DNA of 64,000 bases from Ctenosaura bakeri (GCA_948474755.1 CAOLHI010001672.1:62001-126000), one strand, 5' to 3'; shown: positions 1 to 11,760, counted from the stretch's first letter. Numbers and translations are program-made. Notes: generated by a model from the letters alone, not told the origin.

Positions 1-42
1 ATGTAGATAGAATCTATTTAGTGTCACTGTCATGGCTCTTAT

Positions 43-118
43 GGCAGTGGTGTGTGTGTGTGTGTGTGTGTGTGCGTGCCTTCAAGTCATTTCTGACTTA
101 TGGCAACCCGATCACATA
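43..118 (-). repeat. (TG)n microsatellite joined to the tail end of a tRNA-derived SINE (antisense)
   Basis: A run of TG dinucleotides is followed by CCTTCAAGTCATTTCTGACTTATGG, here cited only as the SINE-tail signature CTTCAAGT...TTATGGCAAC. This is the reverse complement of the conserved 3' end seen in the other tRNA-derived SINEs of this window (GTCAGAAACNACTTGAAGG). Only the tail is present, so this is a truncated copy in minus orientation. Confidence 0.5.
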
Positions 119-499
119 CAAGGGACCAAAGCACCTTGGCACACCATAGATGCTTGCCAGACTGCAAGTAAAGGATCTTCTCATACCCTCCAGCTCTCCT
201 AATTTGCAAGTGATAGTTCCAATTAATCCTCTTTCATCCCACTTTTTCAGCTGCTTTTAAAATGTCAGTTTCTTTCCCCTTCTCCACTTCCTCCCTTTGT
301 CCTCAGCTTAAGTTTTATTAAACAGATACAGTGTCTTATTGTGCAATGCAAAGCCACTGGGATGAAAAAAAAGGTCCTCCAATAATTAAATTATGACTGA
401 AGCAAAATAGGTATAAAAAAGTTCTGCCTTTTCATTGTAATCTGCTAGCATTTTACCAGCAGTAACACCACTTGCTTTGTCACTATCGTGCTCTGAACA

Positions 500-1130
500 T
501 ATTAAAAAAACTGTTCCTTATTTGCCTAGCCAGTCTCAATTCATTTTGAGCTTTAGCTTTCTTTACACTATTCCTGCAAGTTTGGACTTTACATCTCTAT
601 TATTTCTTGGAAATTGACCTTGCTTCCATTTTTTTATACATGCTCTTTTTTCTTTTCACTTCCTCCCTGAATTTACTGTGTAGCCACATTGGCTTTCTCA
701 GATGTTTCCCATTTTTCTTCTTCCATTGAACTGTTTCTGATTGTGCTTTTAGCAGTTCCTTCTTCATGTAATATCACCCATGCTAAGTGTCTTTTTCCTT
801 CAACATCTCTACCCATGGAATTCTGCTCAGTATTTCCCTGAATTTGATAACATCAGCTTTACTGAAATCCAAGGTTTGTGTTTGGCTAAAGTTTTCTTCG
901 ACCTATCTCACAATCATGAATTCTAGCATTAAATGGTCACTCTCACCAAAGTACCAACTGCTCTGATGCCAGTGACCAACTCCTCCTTGTTGGTTAGGTT
1001 CAAGTCCAGGACTGCTGATCCCCTTGTTCCTTCCTTTGCCTTTTGAAAGAAGAAATTACATGCAAGACATATTTGCTGGTGAGCCTACAGTTAGCAGAGC
1101 TAAGCAGATAATCAAGTTAACTGAAGTCCC
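500..1130 (-). mobile_element. Old, decayed CR1 LINE fragment (ORF2 endonuclease/linker region)
   Basis: The stretch is collinear with 5830-6490 of the better CR1 copy in this window. Shared landmarks are the antisense phrases for Ala-Phe-rich linker sequence, 'tggctaaagt', 'aatggtcactc', 'gttggttaggttcaag' and 'ctgatccccttgtt'. No long reading frame survives. It is clearly older than the copy at 4045-7065. Boundaries are approximate. Confidence 0.55.
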
Positions 1131-2170
1131 CGATAATTATCCATTGTTGATCCCCCGTCTTTATTGAAACTAGTGGATTTGGTATTAATATCACCAGATC
1201 ATCTATGTAAGCTCTCAGCTTGTACTTTTCTTTTTTGACTTTCACACTATGTATTCTGCCATCTTGTCTAACATCTCTCAGTAAAGTCTCCAAGACCAAG
1301 ATGAAAAGCAAAGATGATCAGTAGTGTTCTTATTTGGTCCTTTTTGTATCTAGTTGGTATTGAGACATTACCATTTACTAAAATCTGTCCTTTTTAAACT
1401 GAATATGTAGTCTTTACAGCCTGGATATTTTCTCCAAAGTCCAACCTGTCATAGAATCATAGAATCATAGAATCATAGAATCATAGAATCATAGAAATTC
1501 AGAGTTGGAAGAGACCACACAGGCCATCCAGTCCAACCCCCTGCCATGCAGGAACACCCTCAATATGTCTAATATGTGAAATAAGTAATTCCATGAAATA
1601 TTGTCAAAAGCTTTCTCAGCATCTAAACAGATCAAGGCTGCCTTTTTGTCACTGTGGAATTCCAAATAACCAATAATATTCAAAGAAGTTCTTATGCTAT
1701 TTCTTGTCTTTTGGGCAAAAGTCCACTTTGGTCCACATGAATATTCTCAGCAACATGTTTCCTCAATCTATTTGCCAAGATGGTAGTAAATATCTTGTAG
1801 TCATTGTTTAATGAGGAGATAGGTCTGTAATACTGTATAAATGAGGCCAATTGTTTATTTTTGGCTACAGATAATGTCATTTTTTATTCTTTCCTGATAA
1901 TGTCTCTGTTTTCAGTCCAGAACTCTTCTGGTTCCCTATTGCTCAGTAGTGCAAACTTGTTACTTACATGGTCTATAAATTCTACAGAGAGGTTGTTCAG
2001 ATTGTATTTTGGAACAATTATGGACTTGGTGTACTTATGTAGCTTGACATTATTAGCAGTTCAACATTTGTACCACAATCTGTTCCTCATCATATTTTTC
2101 AAAGAGAATGGAGCTTTTCCATCTTTGGCTTCCAATCATATAGTTTATTTGATTTCTATATTGGCTACCT
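1117..2170 (-). mobile_element. L1-type LINE fragment (reverse transcriptase), interrupted by a CR1 3' end
   Basis: Three minus-strand fragments resemble L1 ORF2 reverse transcriptase. 1692-1880 encodes YRPISSLNNDYKIFTTILANR, matching the L1 'YRPISLLN.DYKI' block by its key residues Y-R-P-I-S and L-N-x-D-Y-K-I. 1489-1683 encodes LDAEKAFDNISW, the L1 'D(A/x)EKAFD' motif. 1117-1311 encodes a degraded palm block with YIDDLVI in place of FADD. The CR1 fragment at about 1449-1566 sits between the palm block and the upstream RT blocks, so the L1 was split by a later insertion. Frames are broken and the element cannot be active. Confidence 0.7.
1449..1566 (-). mobile_element. 5'-truncated CR1 LINE, 3' end only
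   Basis: Six copies of the unit CATAGAAT at 1452-1495 form the terminal microsatellite characteristic of CR1 3' ends. They are followed by the antisense CR1 3' UTR (the signature GTTGGAAGAGACC ... CCATCCAGTCCAACCCC). The same order is seen at 4047-4130, 41231, 43622 and 31550. The fragment is about 115 bp and lies inside the L1 at 1117-2170. Confidence 0.85.
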
Positions 2171-2172
2171 AG

Positions 2173-4044
2173 TGACATCGACATGTATAGTCAGTGAGGT
2201 GTGACCCTCCAAGGTCTCCTGCAGAGTTAATGCAGCCCACTACCCTTCCACAGTGCCCTCCTCTACTATAAAATTTTAGTGCTATGTTATTTGTGACCAA
2301 GGACTTATCTGGATCTCAAATTAGCAATGTACCTGTTCCTGCTGGGATTTGATTTTTACATATTTTAGAATGTTCATAGGTAGTCACCTCAGATGCTAAG
2401 ACATGTGGGCACTAATGGAACCCTGTTCAGAATGTACAGCTGGCTTCTCTGGAGTTATATTCTGGAGGGCAAAAGGGACAATACTCCAAATGCTCAGGTA
2501 AGGTAATCTCTTCCTTACTCAGCCTTAATCAGAACCACAGCTAGGAAAAGTTACTTTTGGGAACTACAGTTCATAGAACATCTCCAACCAGCATGGCCAC
2601 AGAGAGTTATACTCCAAAAAGTTAACTTCCCATGCTATGATCAGAACATGTCAGTGACTCTGCTCAGTATCTCCCTAGTTAGAGTAGTGACCAATCAGGT
2701 GATTTGATGAGTTCACAAGTGTTAGCCCACTCCCTAATTGTTTGACACTAGACAAAATAACATTACTGTTTAAAGCTGTATTACTTTTTAACATCAAGCT
2801 GCTGTTACTCTATCACTATAGACTGAGCAAAGGAAAGGAAGGATAAGTGAGCTGGGATTCATCTCCCACTCACATTTCTCAGAATGCACTTGAAACACAG
2901 TTCTCACTGACTGACACTTTGCATCCATAGACAACTAACATCACAATAATGGACAAATCTGGTCAAGAGTCAGAGGAATAATTTGCTAATTTCTAAAGAG
3001 ATGCTGCTTTTGGATGATGGTGTTTATAAATCCCACTACTTCCATCAAAAAAACAAAATACATGAACCCAGTTCCTGCCAGAAATAGGACTTCCAACTAC
3101 ACATAACATAAGCAATACACAAAGAACTGTCAAGCTTTGTTTTTTCAGTGATTTGTCATACCTCTAAAAAGGACAGGAAGTATTTTGAAGGGCAGTTATT
3201 TATTTATAAACTGTTTATTCATATTTTACATTCATCCTATCTTTTTCCCAATGAGCTCAATATGTAGTATATGGCCTCATTCCCATTTAATCCACTATAA
3301 GACTCACCAGATGACCACTTTCTCTCAGCCTGCCCTGCTTCACAGGATTATTGGGAAAATAATGCAGGGGAGATGAGAGCAAAGTATGCTCCTGAGAGGT
3401 CAGTAGAGGTGTTAGCAGCCATAACCCTCACGCTTTGATATGGTGTAATTGGCAAATATTAATTGGCATGAAATTAAGTTACATACTCTTATGGCTGAAA
3501 GGCCATGTGGAGAAGGGACACTGGCTAGGAAGATGTGCAAAAGTAGGTCAGAGGGGTCAGGACTTCTATCAATACAGTAAGACCATCAACTCATTCTGGA
3601 CCCCATTGTATCTGTTGCAAACTCCTTTGTTTACTCAGCCAGAGAGCCATTAACACCCATGCCCTTCAGGAAAAAATTGAGTATAAAAACCCATGATATT
3701 GAGCACTCAAATGCAGTTGCTGGCATCTAGTCTGTCACTCTGATTTCTTATTTTTGTACTGCCCTTAGATGCAACGCTAAGCCACAATGCTGGTTCTTCA
3801 CTGCTGTTCTGGAATGTTAAATATTGCCCACTCCCTGAAACTTCACTAACAATCTTTCCTCCGCTTTCATTCAGTTAGCCTTATGTGACTGTGTGACTGT
3901 TAGAATCTTGTGTGTGTGTGAGAGAGAGAGAGACTCAGTTTCCCTCCATAAAACACAGTTTACTTTTGAATCTCTAGTTAGTTCTTCCCTGCAGAAGACC
4001 CCATAAACATTGGTGTTAAAGATCTCGTTAGGCTACTCCTCTCT
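2173..4044. other. Intergenic stretch without recognisable genes
   Basis: I see no conserved coding sequence. It holds a possible MITE at 2531-2639 and a short (TG)n(AG)n microsatellite near 3910-3933. The open frames here are short and show no family resemblance. Confidence 0.5.
2531..2639. mobile_element. Small MITE-like element with imperfect terminal inverted repeats
   Basis: The ends GGAAAAGTTACTTTTGGGAAC and CTCCAAAAAGTTAACTTCCC are imperfect inverted repeats, about 110 bp apart, around a core with CCAGCATGGCCA. The same layout recurs at 40380-40500 and 59636-59755. This suggests a non-autonomous hAT-type MITE family. No transposase is encoded. Confidence 0.45.
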
Positions 4045-7000
4045 TAGAATCATAGAATCATAGAAATGTAGAATTGGAAGAGACTACAGGGGCCATCCAG
4101 TCCAACCCCCTGCCATGCAGGAACACCCTCAAAGCAATCCTGACAGATGGCCATCTAGCCTCTGCTTAAAAACCTCCAAAGAAGGAGACTCCACTACACT
4201 CCGAGGCAGCACATTCCACTGCCGGACAGCCCTGACTGTCAGGAAGTTCTTCCTGAGGTTCAGGTGGAATCTCCTTTCCTGCAGCTTGAATCCATTGCTC
4301 CTTGTCCTGGTCTCTGGAGCAGCAGACAACAAGCCCTCTCCTTCCTCTACATGGCATCCCTTCAAATATTTAAACATGGCTATCATGTCCCCTCTTAACC
4401 TTCTCTTCTGCAGACTAAACATACCCAGCTCTCTAGGTCTATCCCCATAGGGCATGGTTTCCAGGCCTCTCACCATTTTTGTCACCCTCCTCTGGACTTG
4501 CTCCAGCTTGTCAATATCCTTCTTGAATTGGGGTGCCCAGAACTGGACACAGTATTCAAGATGGGGTCTAACCAAAGCAGAGTAGAGTGGTACCAGTACC
4601 TCCCTCGATCTAGACACCATACTCCTATTGATGCAACCAAGAATTGTATTGGCTTTCTTGGCTACCGCACCACACTGCTGACTCATGTTCAGCTTGTGGT
4701 CTATGAAGACTCCTAGATCCCTTTCACACGTACTGCTATCTAGCCACATGTCCCCCATCCTACATTTCTGTATTCCATTTTTTCTACCTAAGTGTAGGAC
4801 CTTACACTTCTCTCTGTTGAATTTCATTTTGTTCGCCTTGGCCCAGCTCTCCAATCTATCCAGGTCATTTTGAATTTTGATCCTGTCCTCAGGCGTATTA
4901 GCAACACCTCCCAATTTGGTATCATCTGCAAATTTGATGAGCATGCCCTCTATTCCTTCATCCAAGTCATTGATAAAAATATTGAACAGCACTGGGCCCA
5001 GGACAGAACCCTGTGGCACCCCGCTAGTCACTTCTCTCCAGGATGAAAAGCAGCCATTTGTGATCACCCTTTGGGTTTGGTCGGTCAACCAATTACAAAT
5101 CCAACTAACAGTAGCCCTGTCCAGCCCACATTTTACTAGTTTCATTGCAAGAATGTCGTGGGGAACTTTGTCAAAGGCCTAACTGAAATCGAGATATGCT
5201 ACATCCACAGCATTCCCTTCATCTATCAAGCTAGGAACTCTATCATAAAAAGAGATAAGATTAGTCTGGCATGACTTATTTTTGAGAAATCCATGTTGAC
5301 TTCTCGTGATTACCACATTGCCTTCTAAGTGATTAGAAACTGACTGCTTAATGATGTGCTCCAGAATCTTTCCGGGTACTGATGTCAGGCTGACTGAGCG
5401 ATAATTATTTGGGTCCTCTTTTTTATCCTTCTTGAAGATGGGGATAACATTTGCTCTCTTCCAGTCTGCTGGAACTTCTCCTGTCCTCCAAGATTTCTCA
5501 AAGATTATAGCAAGCGGTTCCGAAATGACCTCTGCCAGTTCTTTTAATATCCTAGGATGCAATTCATCTGGCCCTGGAGACTTGAATTCATCCAATGTGG
5601 TCAGGTATTCCTGTACCACCTCTCTACCTATTATGTGCCTCATTTCCCCTGCTTCCTCACCTGCTCCCCAACCGCCAAGTTGAGTGCTTGTATCCTTCTG
5701 GGAAAAAACTGAGGCAAAGAAGGTGTTAAGTAGTTCTGCCTTTTCTCTTCCCCCTGTGAGTAATTCGTCATCTTCTCTGTGCAGCGACCCTATCGTCTCC
5801 TTCTTTTTCCTTTTGCTGCGGACATATTCTAAAAAGCCCTTTTTATTGTTTTTAATGTCTCTGGCCAGCCTAAGTTCATTCTGTGCTTTAGCCTTTCTGA
5901 CCTCCTCCCTACATCTCCTAGCTACTTGCTTAAATTCTTCTTTGGTGGTTTCCCCCTTCTTCCATTTCCTATACATGTTTCTCTTAACACTCAGCTCAGC
6001 TGAGAGTTCTTTAGTCAACCATTCAGGTTTCTTCAGATGCCTTCCATTTTCCTCCTTATTGGCACAGTTCTAAACTGTGCCTTCAGTATCTCCTTTTTAA
6101 GGAACTCCCATGCCTCCTGAACTCCTTTCCCTTTAACTATTCCTGACCACGGAATACCAGCCAGCAGCTCCCTAAGTTTACAGAAGTCCGCTTTTTTAAA
6201 ATCTAAGATGAGTGTCTGGCTACCCTTATCTTCTCCTTCCCACTGAATGCCAAATTCCAATAGGGCATGGTCACTCCCCCCTAAAGATCCAACCACTTCT
6301 ACCTCATTCACAAGGTCATCCCTGTTGGTCAGGATCAGATCTAGAATATTTGATCCCCTTGTGGCCTCTTCCACCTTCTGGACCATGAAGTTGTCTGCAA
6401 GACAAGCAAGAAACTTGCTGGACCTTGCTGTCTTGGCAGAGTTTGTCTGCCAGCATATATCTGGATAATTGAAATCTCCTATTATTACTGTATCTCTCCT
6501 CCTTGAATGTGCAGTCATTTGGTTGAGGAAGGCATCATCAAAGTCCTCAGCCTGGGTTGGAGGTCTGTAGTAAACCCCCACCAGAATATCCCTATTGTTT
6601 CTCGCTTCCTTAATTCTTACCCAAATGCTCTCGACCTGGCTTTCTGGGTTTAAGTCCTGGATCTCTTCACAGGTGAAAACACCCTTGACATACAAGGCTA
6701 CTCCTCCTCCTTTCTTGTTTGGTCTATTTTTACAAAATAGGCTATACCCCTCTATTCCTATATTCCAATCATGAGACTCATCCCACCAGGTCTCAGTGAT
6801 GCCTATCAAATCGTATTTATTTTGTTGTACTAGGAGTTCAAGTTCATCCTGCTTGTTTCCCATACTCCATGCATTAGTGTAGAGACACTTAAGTCCCCGG
6901 GTCCTTCCTGCAAGTCCTGTACTATTGTTTCTACTCCTCCCGTCATTGGCCGCTTGTACTACTTGTCCAGTATCAGTTGGGCCTTTTCCCCCTGTGCTCG

Positions 7001-7065
7001 CCGAGTCCTTGCCCTGAATAATATTGTCTCCCTCCCCAGGAGAACTTAGTTTAAAGACCTCTTAA
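4045..7065 (-). mobile_element. Near full-length CR1 LINE retrotransposon
   Basis: On the minus strand it reads from about 7065 down to the CR1 terminal octamer repeat (TAGAATCATAGAATCATAG, 4047-4065). It carries a long ORF2 with AP-type endonuclease and reverse transcriptase and a short 3' UTR. The 5' end abuts the L2-like LINE, so ORF1 is missing. The sequence is much less decayed than the other CR1 copies here, implying a comparatively recent insertion. Confidence 0.9.
4129..6863 (-). pseudogene. CR1 ORF2 (endonuclease-reverse transcriptase) with one frameshift and one nonsense codon
   Basis: The product would nick target DNA and copy the CR1 RNA into it. Residues from 6863 down to 6033 form the apurinic-like endonuclease: an ITETWWDE block, then VGVYYRPP, VIIGDFNYPDI and GGSDHALLEF. 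6018-5179 holds the linker and start of RT ([28 protein letters not shown]). 5145-4129 holds the palm ([19 protein letters not shown], then FADDTKLGG with the catalytic FADD) and the thumb. Two lesions interrupt it. A one-base loss near 6036-6048 shifts the frame, and an in-frame TAG at 5181-5179 lies just before the AFDKVP block. Open reading continues upstream of 6863 (a CLYTNAWS-type block precedes the Met), so 6863 is not the true start. Confidence 0.85.
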
Positions 7066-7979
7066 TCCTCCTTGCGAGACTATTTGGTGGGGTTTAGACT
7101 CAATGAGACTCAGAACCTCTGCAGTGGTGGGGGATTAAGATGGTCCGCCCCAAGACACTTATGGATCCAGATGGATTCCTGATGGTCCTTGGGGAGTTTC
7201 CTGTTGCCTTGGCAGGTGAAAAATGGCCAGAGCAGTGGACATGATTGCTCCTAAGCATTCCCTTCCACAAAGTGGAGCCAAGCAAGCTCCCTGGTTTACT
7301 AGGGAGCTGATGGTGATAAAATGAATGGGATAGAGACTAGAGCAAAATTGGTGGAAGACTCAGAGTGAGTCTGACCAAACACAGACTAGAACTCATCGGA
7401 GGGCCCATGCCATGGCAATTGTGCCAGTGAAGAAATCATATTTCTCTGGCACAATTGCATCTGCACAGTGCCATCCAGCAGAGCCTTTTACATTCTGGCC
7501 CACAAGAAGGAAATACAGACTACTCTATAGCTTGCTGTGATGAATTTGCAAGAAATTTTGCAGACAAAATCATTCAAATCCTGATTTGGATGCTGTAGTT
7601 GAGACAGGTCCAGTTTATGTAATCTTGGCACCTGCTTGTTCTGTATTATTGGATTTGTTTCAGTCTGTGCAGCCTGAGGATGTGGACAGAACCCTGGAGA
7701 GATTAGAGCCACCACAATGTATACTGGATTTTGAAAACAGCTAGAAGGGGTTTGGCTGAATATGTAAGTGGAATGGTGTATGCCTCACTGCAGCAAGGAA
7801 AGTTTCCAGCATGCTAAAAGAAGCTGTGGTGAGGCCATTACTTAAAAAAAAGCCCTTCCTGGATCCCACCATCCTGAATAATTATCAGCCAGTTTCCAAC
7901 ATTCTATTTTTGGGCATTTCTGGAGCATGTGGTGTCCTCCCAGCTCCAAGGGCTTCTGGATGAAATGGATTATCTCGAT

Positions 7980-9209
7980 CAGCGGTTATCAACCTGTGGG
8001 TCGCGACCCCTTTGGGGGTCGAATGACCATTTCACAGGGGTCGCCGCTCCTCTTCCCGCCCCGTCCCCTTTTGAAATAAGGCGGCCTCACAGCCAATGGG
8101 AGCGCTGTTTCTGAGACCCTGTGCTGGAAGGAAGGGAGAGGAGGCGTGCTGGGCATTTCCCCGTCTTTCCCTGCCAGGTGGGGAAGCATTGGAGGAGCCG
8201 GTGGTGAGGAGGCCGAGAGGAGAGAGCATGGAGCCAGAGCGTGAAGGCGAAGGTGAGGAGAGGAGACCCCGTGCTGGCAGGAGGGGAGAGGAGGCATGCT
8301 GGGTGCATGTGGGGACGTTTCCCTGTCTTTCTCTGCCGGGCAGGGGTGGTGGAGGTGCGTGTGGGGACGTTTCTGCATCTTTCTCTGCCGGGCCGAGGGG
8401 GTAGAGGTGCGTGTGGGGACATTTCCACATCTTTTTCTGCCGGGTGGGGGGGTGGAAGTGCACGTGGGGACTTTTCCACGTCTTTCTCTGCTGGGCGGGG
8501 GGGCGGGGGCGGAGGTAGAGAGAGGAGATCCCGCACTGGCAGGAGGGGAAAGGAGGCGTGCTGGGCGCGTGTGGGGATGTTTCACTGTCTTTCCCTGCCG
8601 GGCGGGGGGGCAAAGGTGGGGAGACCGAGAGGGGCTTGCAGGTGTAGCGTGGTCAAGGGGCTACAGCGGGTATTGCACCCCACTCCCGAGCCCTCAGAGG
8701 GACAAAAGGAGGAAGGAAGGGGCGCCCGTGCGACGTGGGAATGAGAATGTCCAAGCAGCTGCGCCTCCTTTAAGAGAGGGAGGGAGGGTGGGAGTGAACA
8801 AAACGTGTCTGCTTATGCTGCCGCCATCTTTCCTCTCTCCCTGTCCTTTCCTCCCTGTGCCTCGTGTAAAATGTGGGCTGTTTCAGCATTGCCTTTGGGA
8901 GTGACTGGCTTTTTGAACTGTGGAAACCCAACATTCAGAACTAGAACTACTGCCTTAATTCTGGCATTGATGGATGCTTTATGTGCTTAAAAAAAGGGGG
9001 AGGGTTACCAGTTTTTAGGCATTAGAAGTCTATCCTGAGCAGTGATTTAGGGCAGTGTTTCCTATCTATTCGATGTTGGAAATAACCAACTAAATAAATA
9101 AAAAATAAATAAATAAATAAATAACGAAAATAATTTTATTGTTGGGGGTCACCACAACATGAGGAACTGTATTAAGGGGTCACAGCATTAGGAAAGTTGA
9201 GAACCACTG
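7980..9209. mobile_element. hAT-superfamily DNA transposon, SPIN-like ends, non-autonomous
   Basis: The element begins CAGCGGTTATCAACCTGTGG and ends with the inverted counterpart GTTGAGAACCACTG. Just inside lie GGGTCGCGACCCCTTTGGGG on the left and GGGGGTCACCACAACATGAG on the right, which I recognise from memory as SPIN (Charlie-group hAT) subterminal sequences. It is flanked by an 8-bp target duplication with one mismatch: ATCTCGAT at 7972-7979 and ATCTAGAT at 9210-9217, fitting the hAT pattern nTnnnnAn. Removing it rejoins the L2-like RT frame exactly. The interior is GC-rich and minisatellite-like, with no transposase. Confidence 0.8.
8112..8625. repeat. GC-rich degenerate minisatellite inside the hAT element
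   Basis: A unit of about 52 bp repeats at roughly 8310, 8356, 8410 and 8462, built around GTGTGGGGACGTTTC and TCTTTCTCTGCCGGG. Further related units start near 8150 and 8565. A larger period is also visible: AGACCC(T/C)GTGCTGG and GGGAGAGGAGGCRTGCTGGG occur near 8115, 8265 and 8525. The long open frames on both strands here are artefacts of the GC-rich repeat, not genes. Confidence 0.75.
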
Positions 9210-10574
9210 ATCTAGATCCATTTCAATCTGGTTTCAGGCCGGGTTATGGGATGGAAATACCTTTGGTTGCCTTGGTGGATGACCTATGCAGAGAACTAGA
9301 TAGGGGGAGTGTGTCCCTTTTGGTTCTGCTGGACCTCTCAGCAGCTTTCAGCACCATCGATCATGGTTTCCTTCTGGGCTGATTCTCAGGGATGGGATTT
9401 GAGGGCACTGTTATGCTGTGGTACTGATCATTCCTGGAGGGATGAACACAGAAGGTGATACTGGGGACTTGTTTAACTCCCTGGCTGTTGGCCTGTGGAG
9501 TCCATCAGGGTTCTGTTTTGTCCCTCATTCTGTTCAATACCTACATGAAACCACTGGGAGAGGTCATCCAGAGTTTTGGGGTTCAGTGTTACCAATCTGC
9601 TGATGACACCCAACTCTACTTCTCCTTTCCATCAGATTCCAAGGAAGCTGTCTGTGGCTGTTGTCAGTAATGGACTGGATGAGGACAAACAAACTGAAGC
9701 TTAATCCGGACAAGACAGTTGAAAGGCAGATCAGGGAATAGGAACTTTGCCTGTGCTGGATGGGATTATATTCCCCTGAAATCTCAGGCTCTCAGCCTTG
9801 GTGTTCTCCTGGATTCAACTCTGAGCCTGGAAGCGCAGGTCTCGGCAGTGACCAGGAGTAGATTTGCACAGTTAGAACTTGTGCGTCAGCTGTGCCCATT
9901 CCTTGAGATGTCAGATCTGGCTTCAGTGACACACACCCTGATTACATCTCATTTGGACTAATGTAATGCACTCTACGTGGGGCTGTTGGAAACTGTTCAG
10001 AAACTTCAGCAGGTTCAAAATAGGGCAGGTAGAATGCTGACTGGGGCCAGTTACAAGAGAGCACATAACTCCCTTGTTAAAACAGCTCCACTGGCGACCT
10101 GTTCTTTTCCAGGCACAATTCAAAGTTCTGGTTATGACCTATAAACCTCTATACAAACCTGCCAGAGCCTTACAATCTTCTGAAGAAGGCTTTCTCTCAG
10201 TCCCACCACCATCCCAGGCTTGCCTGGTGAGGACACAGGAGAGACCCTTCTTAGTGGCTGCTCCCACTCTGTGGAACACTTTCCCACAGAAGGCTAGGCT
10301 GGCCCCCACCCTGCTCTCCTTCCACTGGCAGACTAAAACATTTCTTTTTAAGCAGGCTTTTATATGAGTCAAGGAGCTTTATTCATTTATTAATTCATTT
10401 TAAAGACTGAATACTGTTTTAGCTTTTTATAATTATTTGTTATCAATGTTTTAATTGTTTTACATGATTTTAATGTCTAATTTATTGTTGGAAGCCACCT
10501 TGGGTCCCATTTTGGGAGAAAGGCAGCATACAAATACAAAAAATAAAAAATAAATAATAATAAATAAAAGGGAC

Positions 10575-11760
10575 AGCAAATATTGCAGTAATCACAGATC
10601 CACTGCATTTTCCCATGCAAACAAGGTCATGCTCAAAATTCTACAAGAAAGACTTTTCACCATATGGAGTGAGAAATGACAGGTGTCTAAACTGGGTTTG
10701 GGAAAGGAAAAGGCATTAGTGATCATATTGCAAACATGCTTTGGACAATGGAGTGCATGAAAGAATTTCAGAAGAAAATCAGCCTATGATTTATAGATTA
10801 TAGGAAAGTCTTTGATTGTATAGATCATGAAAAACTATAGACTGCTCGGTTCAAGAGACTACCATCAGGACAGAATACAGAGAAACAGAATAGTTTCCAA
10901 TTGGCAAAGAAGTCAGGCATGGCTGCATTTTATCACCCTATCTGTTTAACTTGTACACTGGATTTATTATGTGTAAAGCAGGATTAGACTTGGAAGAAGG
11001 AGATGTGAAAACGGGAGGAAAAAACATCAATAATTTAAGATATGCAGATGAACCCACACTACTAACAGAAAATAGCAAAGACTTGGAGCAACTATGGAAG
11101 AAAGTCAATGAAGAAACTACAAAGGCAGGCTGCCAGCTGAATGTACGAAAGCAAAAATAAAGGCCACAGATGATAGACATACCCTTAAAGTTGATGATGG
11201 AGACATTAGAATAGTTTCAAAATTTCCTATATTTTGACGCAAAATAGAGACTAATCAAGAAATCAGAAGATGACTAAGGGCAGCTCTGAAGAAAACAGAC
11301 AAGATCCTGAAGTGCAAAGATATATCTTTGAATACTAAAGTTAGGATTGTCCAGGCTATCCTATTTCCAGTTTCTATGTATGGTTGTGAAAGTTGGAAAG
11401 TGATGAAAGCTGATAGAAAGGAAATCAACTCATCTGAAATGAGGTGGTGGAGAAGAGTTTTGCAGGTATCCTGGACTGCTCAAGAGGCAAACGAACGGGT
11501 CCTAGAGCAAATCAAGCCCGAACTCTTCCAAGAAGCCAAGATGACTAAAGTGAGAATGTCATACTTTGGACGCGTCTTGAGAAGACGTGACTTACTAACA
11601 ACAACAACGAAGGCAATAATGCTTACTGAGGTAGAAAGCAGTAGGAAAAGAGAGAAACGGCATCATAGAAGGATAGGCTTAATGAAGGAAGACACAGAAA
11701 GGAGTCCGCAGGGCCCAGCAAGGCAGTTGAGGACAGAGTGAACTGGAAGTCTCCGTAAGT
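10575..11760 (+). mobile_element. RTE/BovB-like LINE fragment (reverse transcriptase 3' part)
   Basis: Plus-strand fragments carry the degraded palm (a D-Y-x-K-x-F-D block near 10795, then LYTGFIMCKAGLD and NNLRYADEPTLLTE at 10951-11160, where YADD has become YADE). A C-terminal block follows at 11328-11741 with FPVSMYGCESWKVMKA, RWWRRVLQVSWTAQEANE and MSYFGRVLRRRD. This order (RYADD, MYGCESW, W-W-R-R-x-L-x-x-x-W-T) is typical of RTE/BovB-type LINEs. Frames are broken. Confidence 0.7.

Larger units (their letters stand above)
7075..10562 (+). mobile_element. L2/CR1-clade LINE, 5'-truncated, split by a hAT element
   Basis: Plus-strand RT fragments resume on both sides of the insertion at 7980-9209: LLDEMDYLD before it, and PFQSGFRPGYG, LLVLLDLSAAFSTIDHG, SADDTQLYFSFPSDS, LGVLLDSTLSLEAQVS and LKQLHWRPV after it. 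These are the conserved RT and C-terminal blocks of L2-like LINEs common in squamates. The 3' end has the usual GCCACCTTGGGTCCC and AGAAAGGCAGCATACAAATA, followed by an A/T-rich tail of AAATAAAT type at 10540-10562. Stops and frameshifts are frequent, so it is dead. The exact clade (L2 versus CR1-L3) is not settled by eye. Confidence 0.8.

Noticed and set aside
7989..8904. Several overlapping Pro/Arg/Gly-rich open frames on both strands
   Set aside because: They are products of the GC-rich minisatellite inside the hAT element; repeats in multiple frames at once are not coding.
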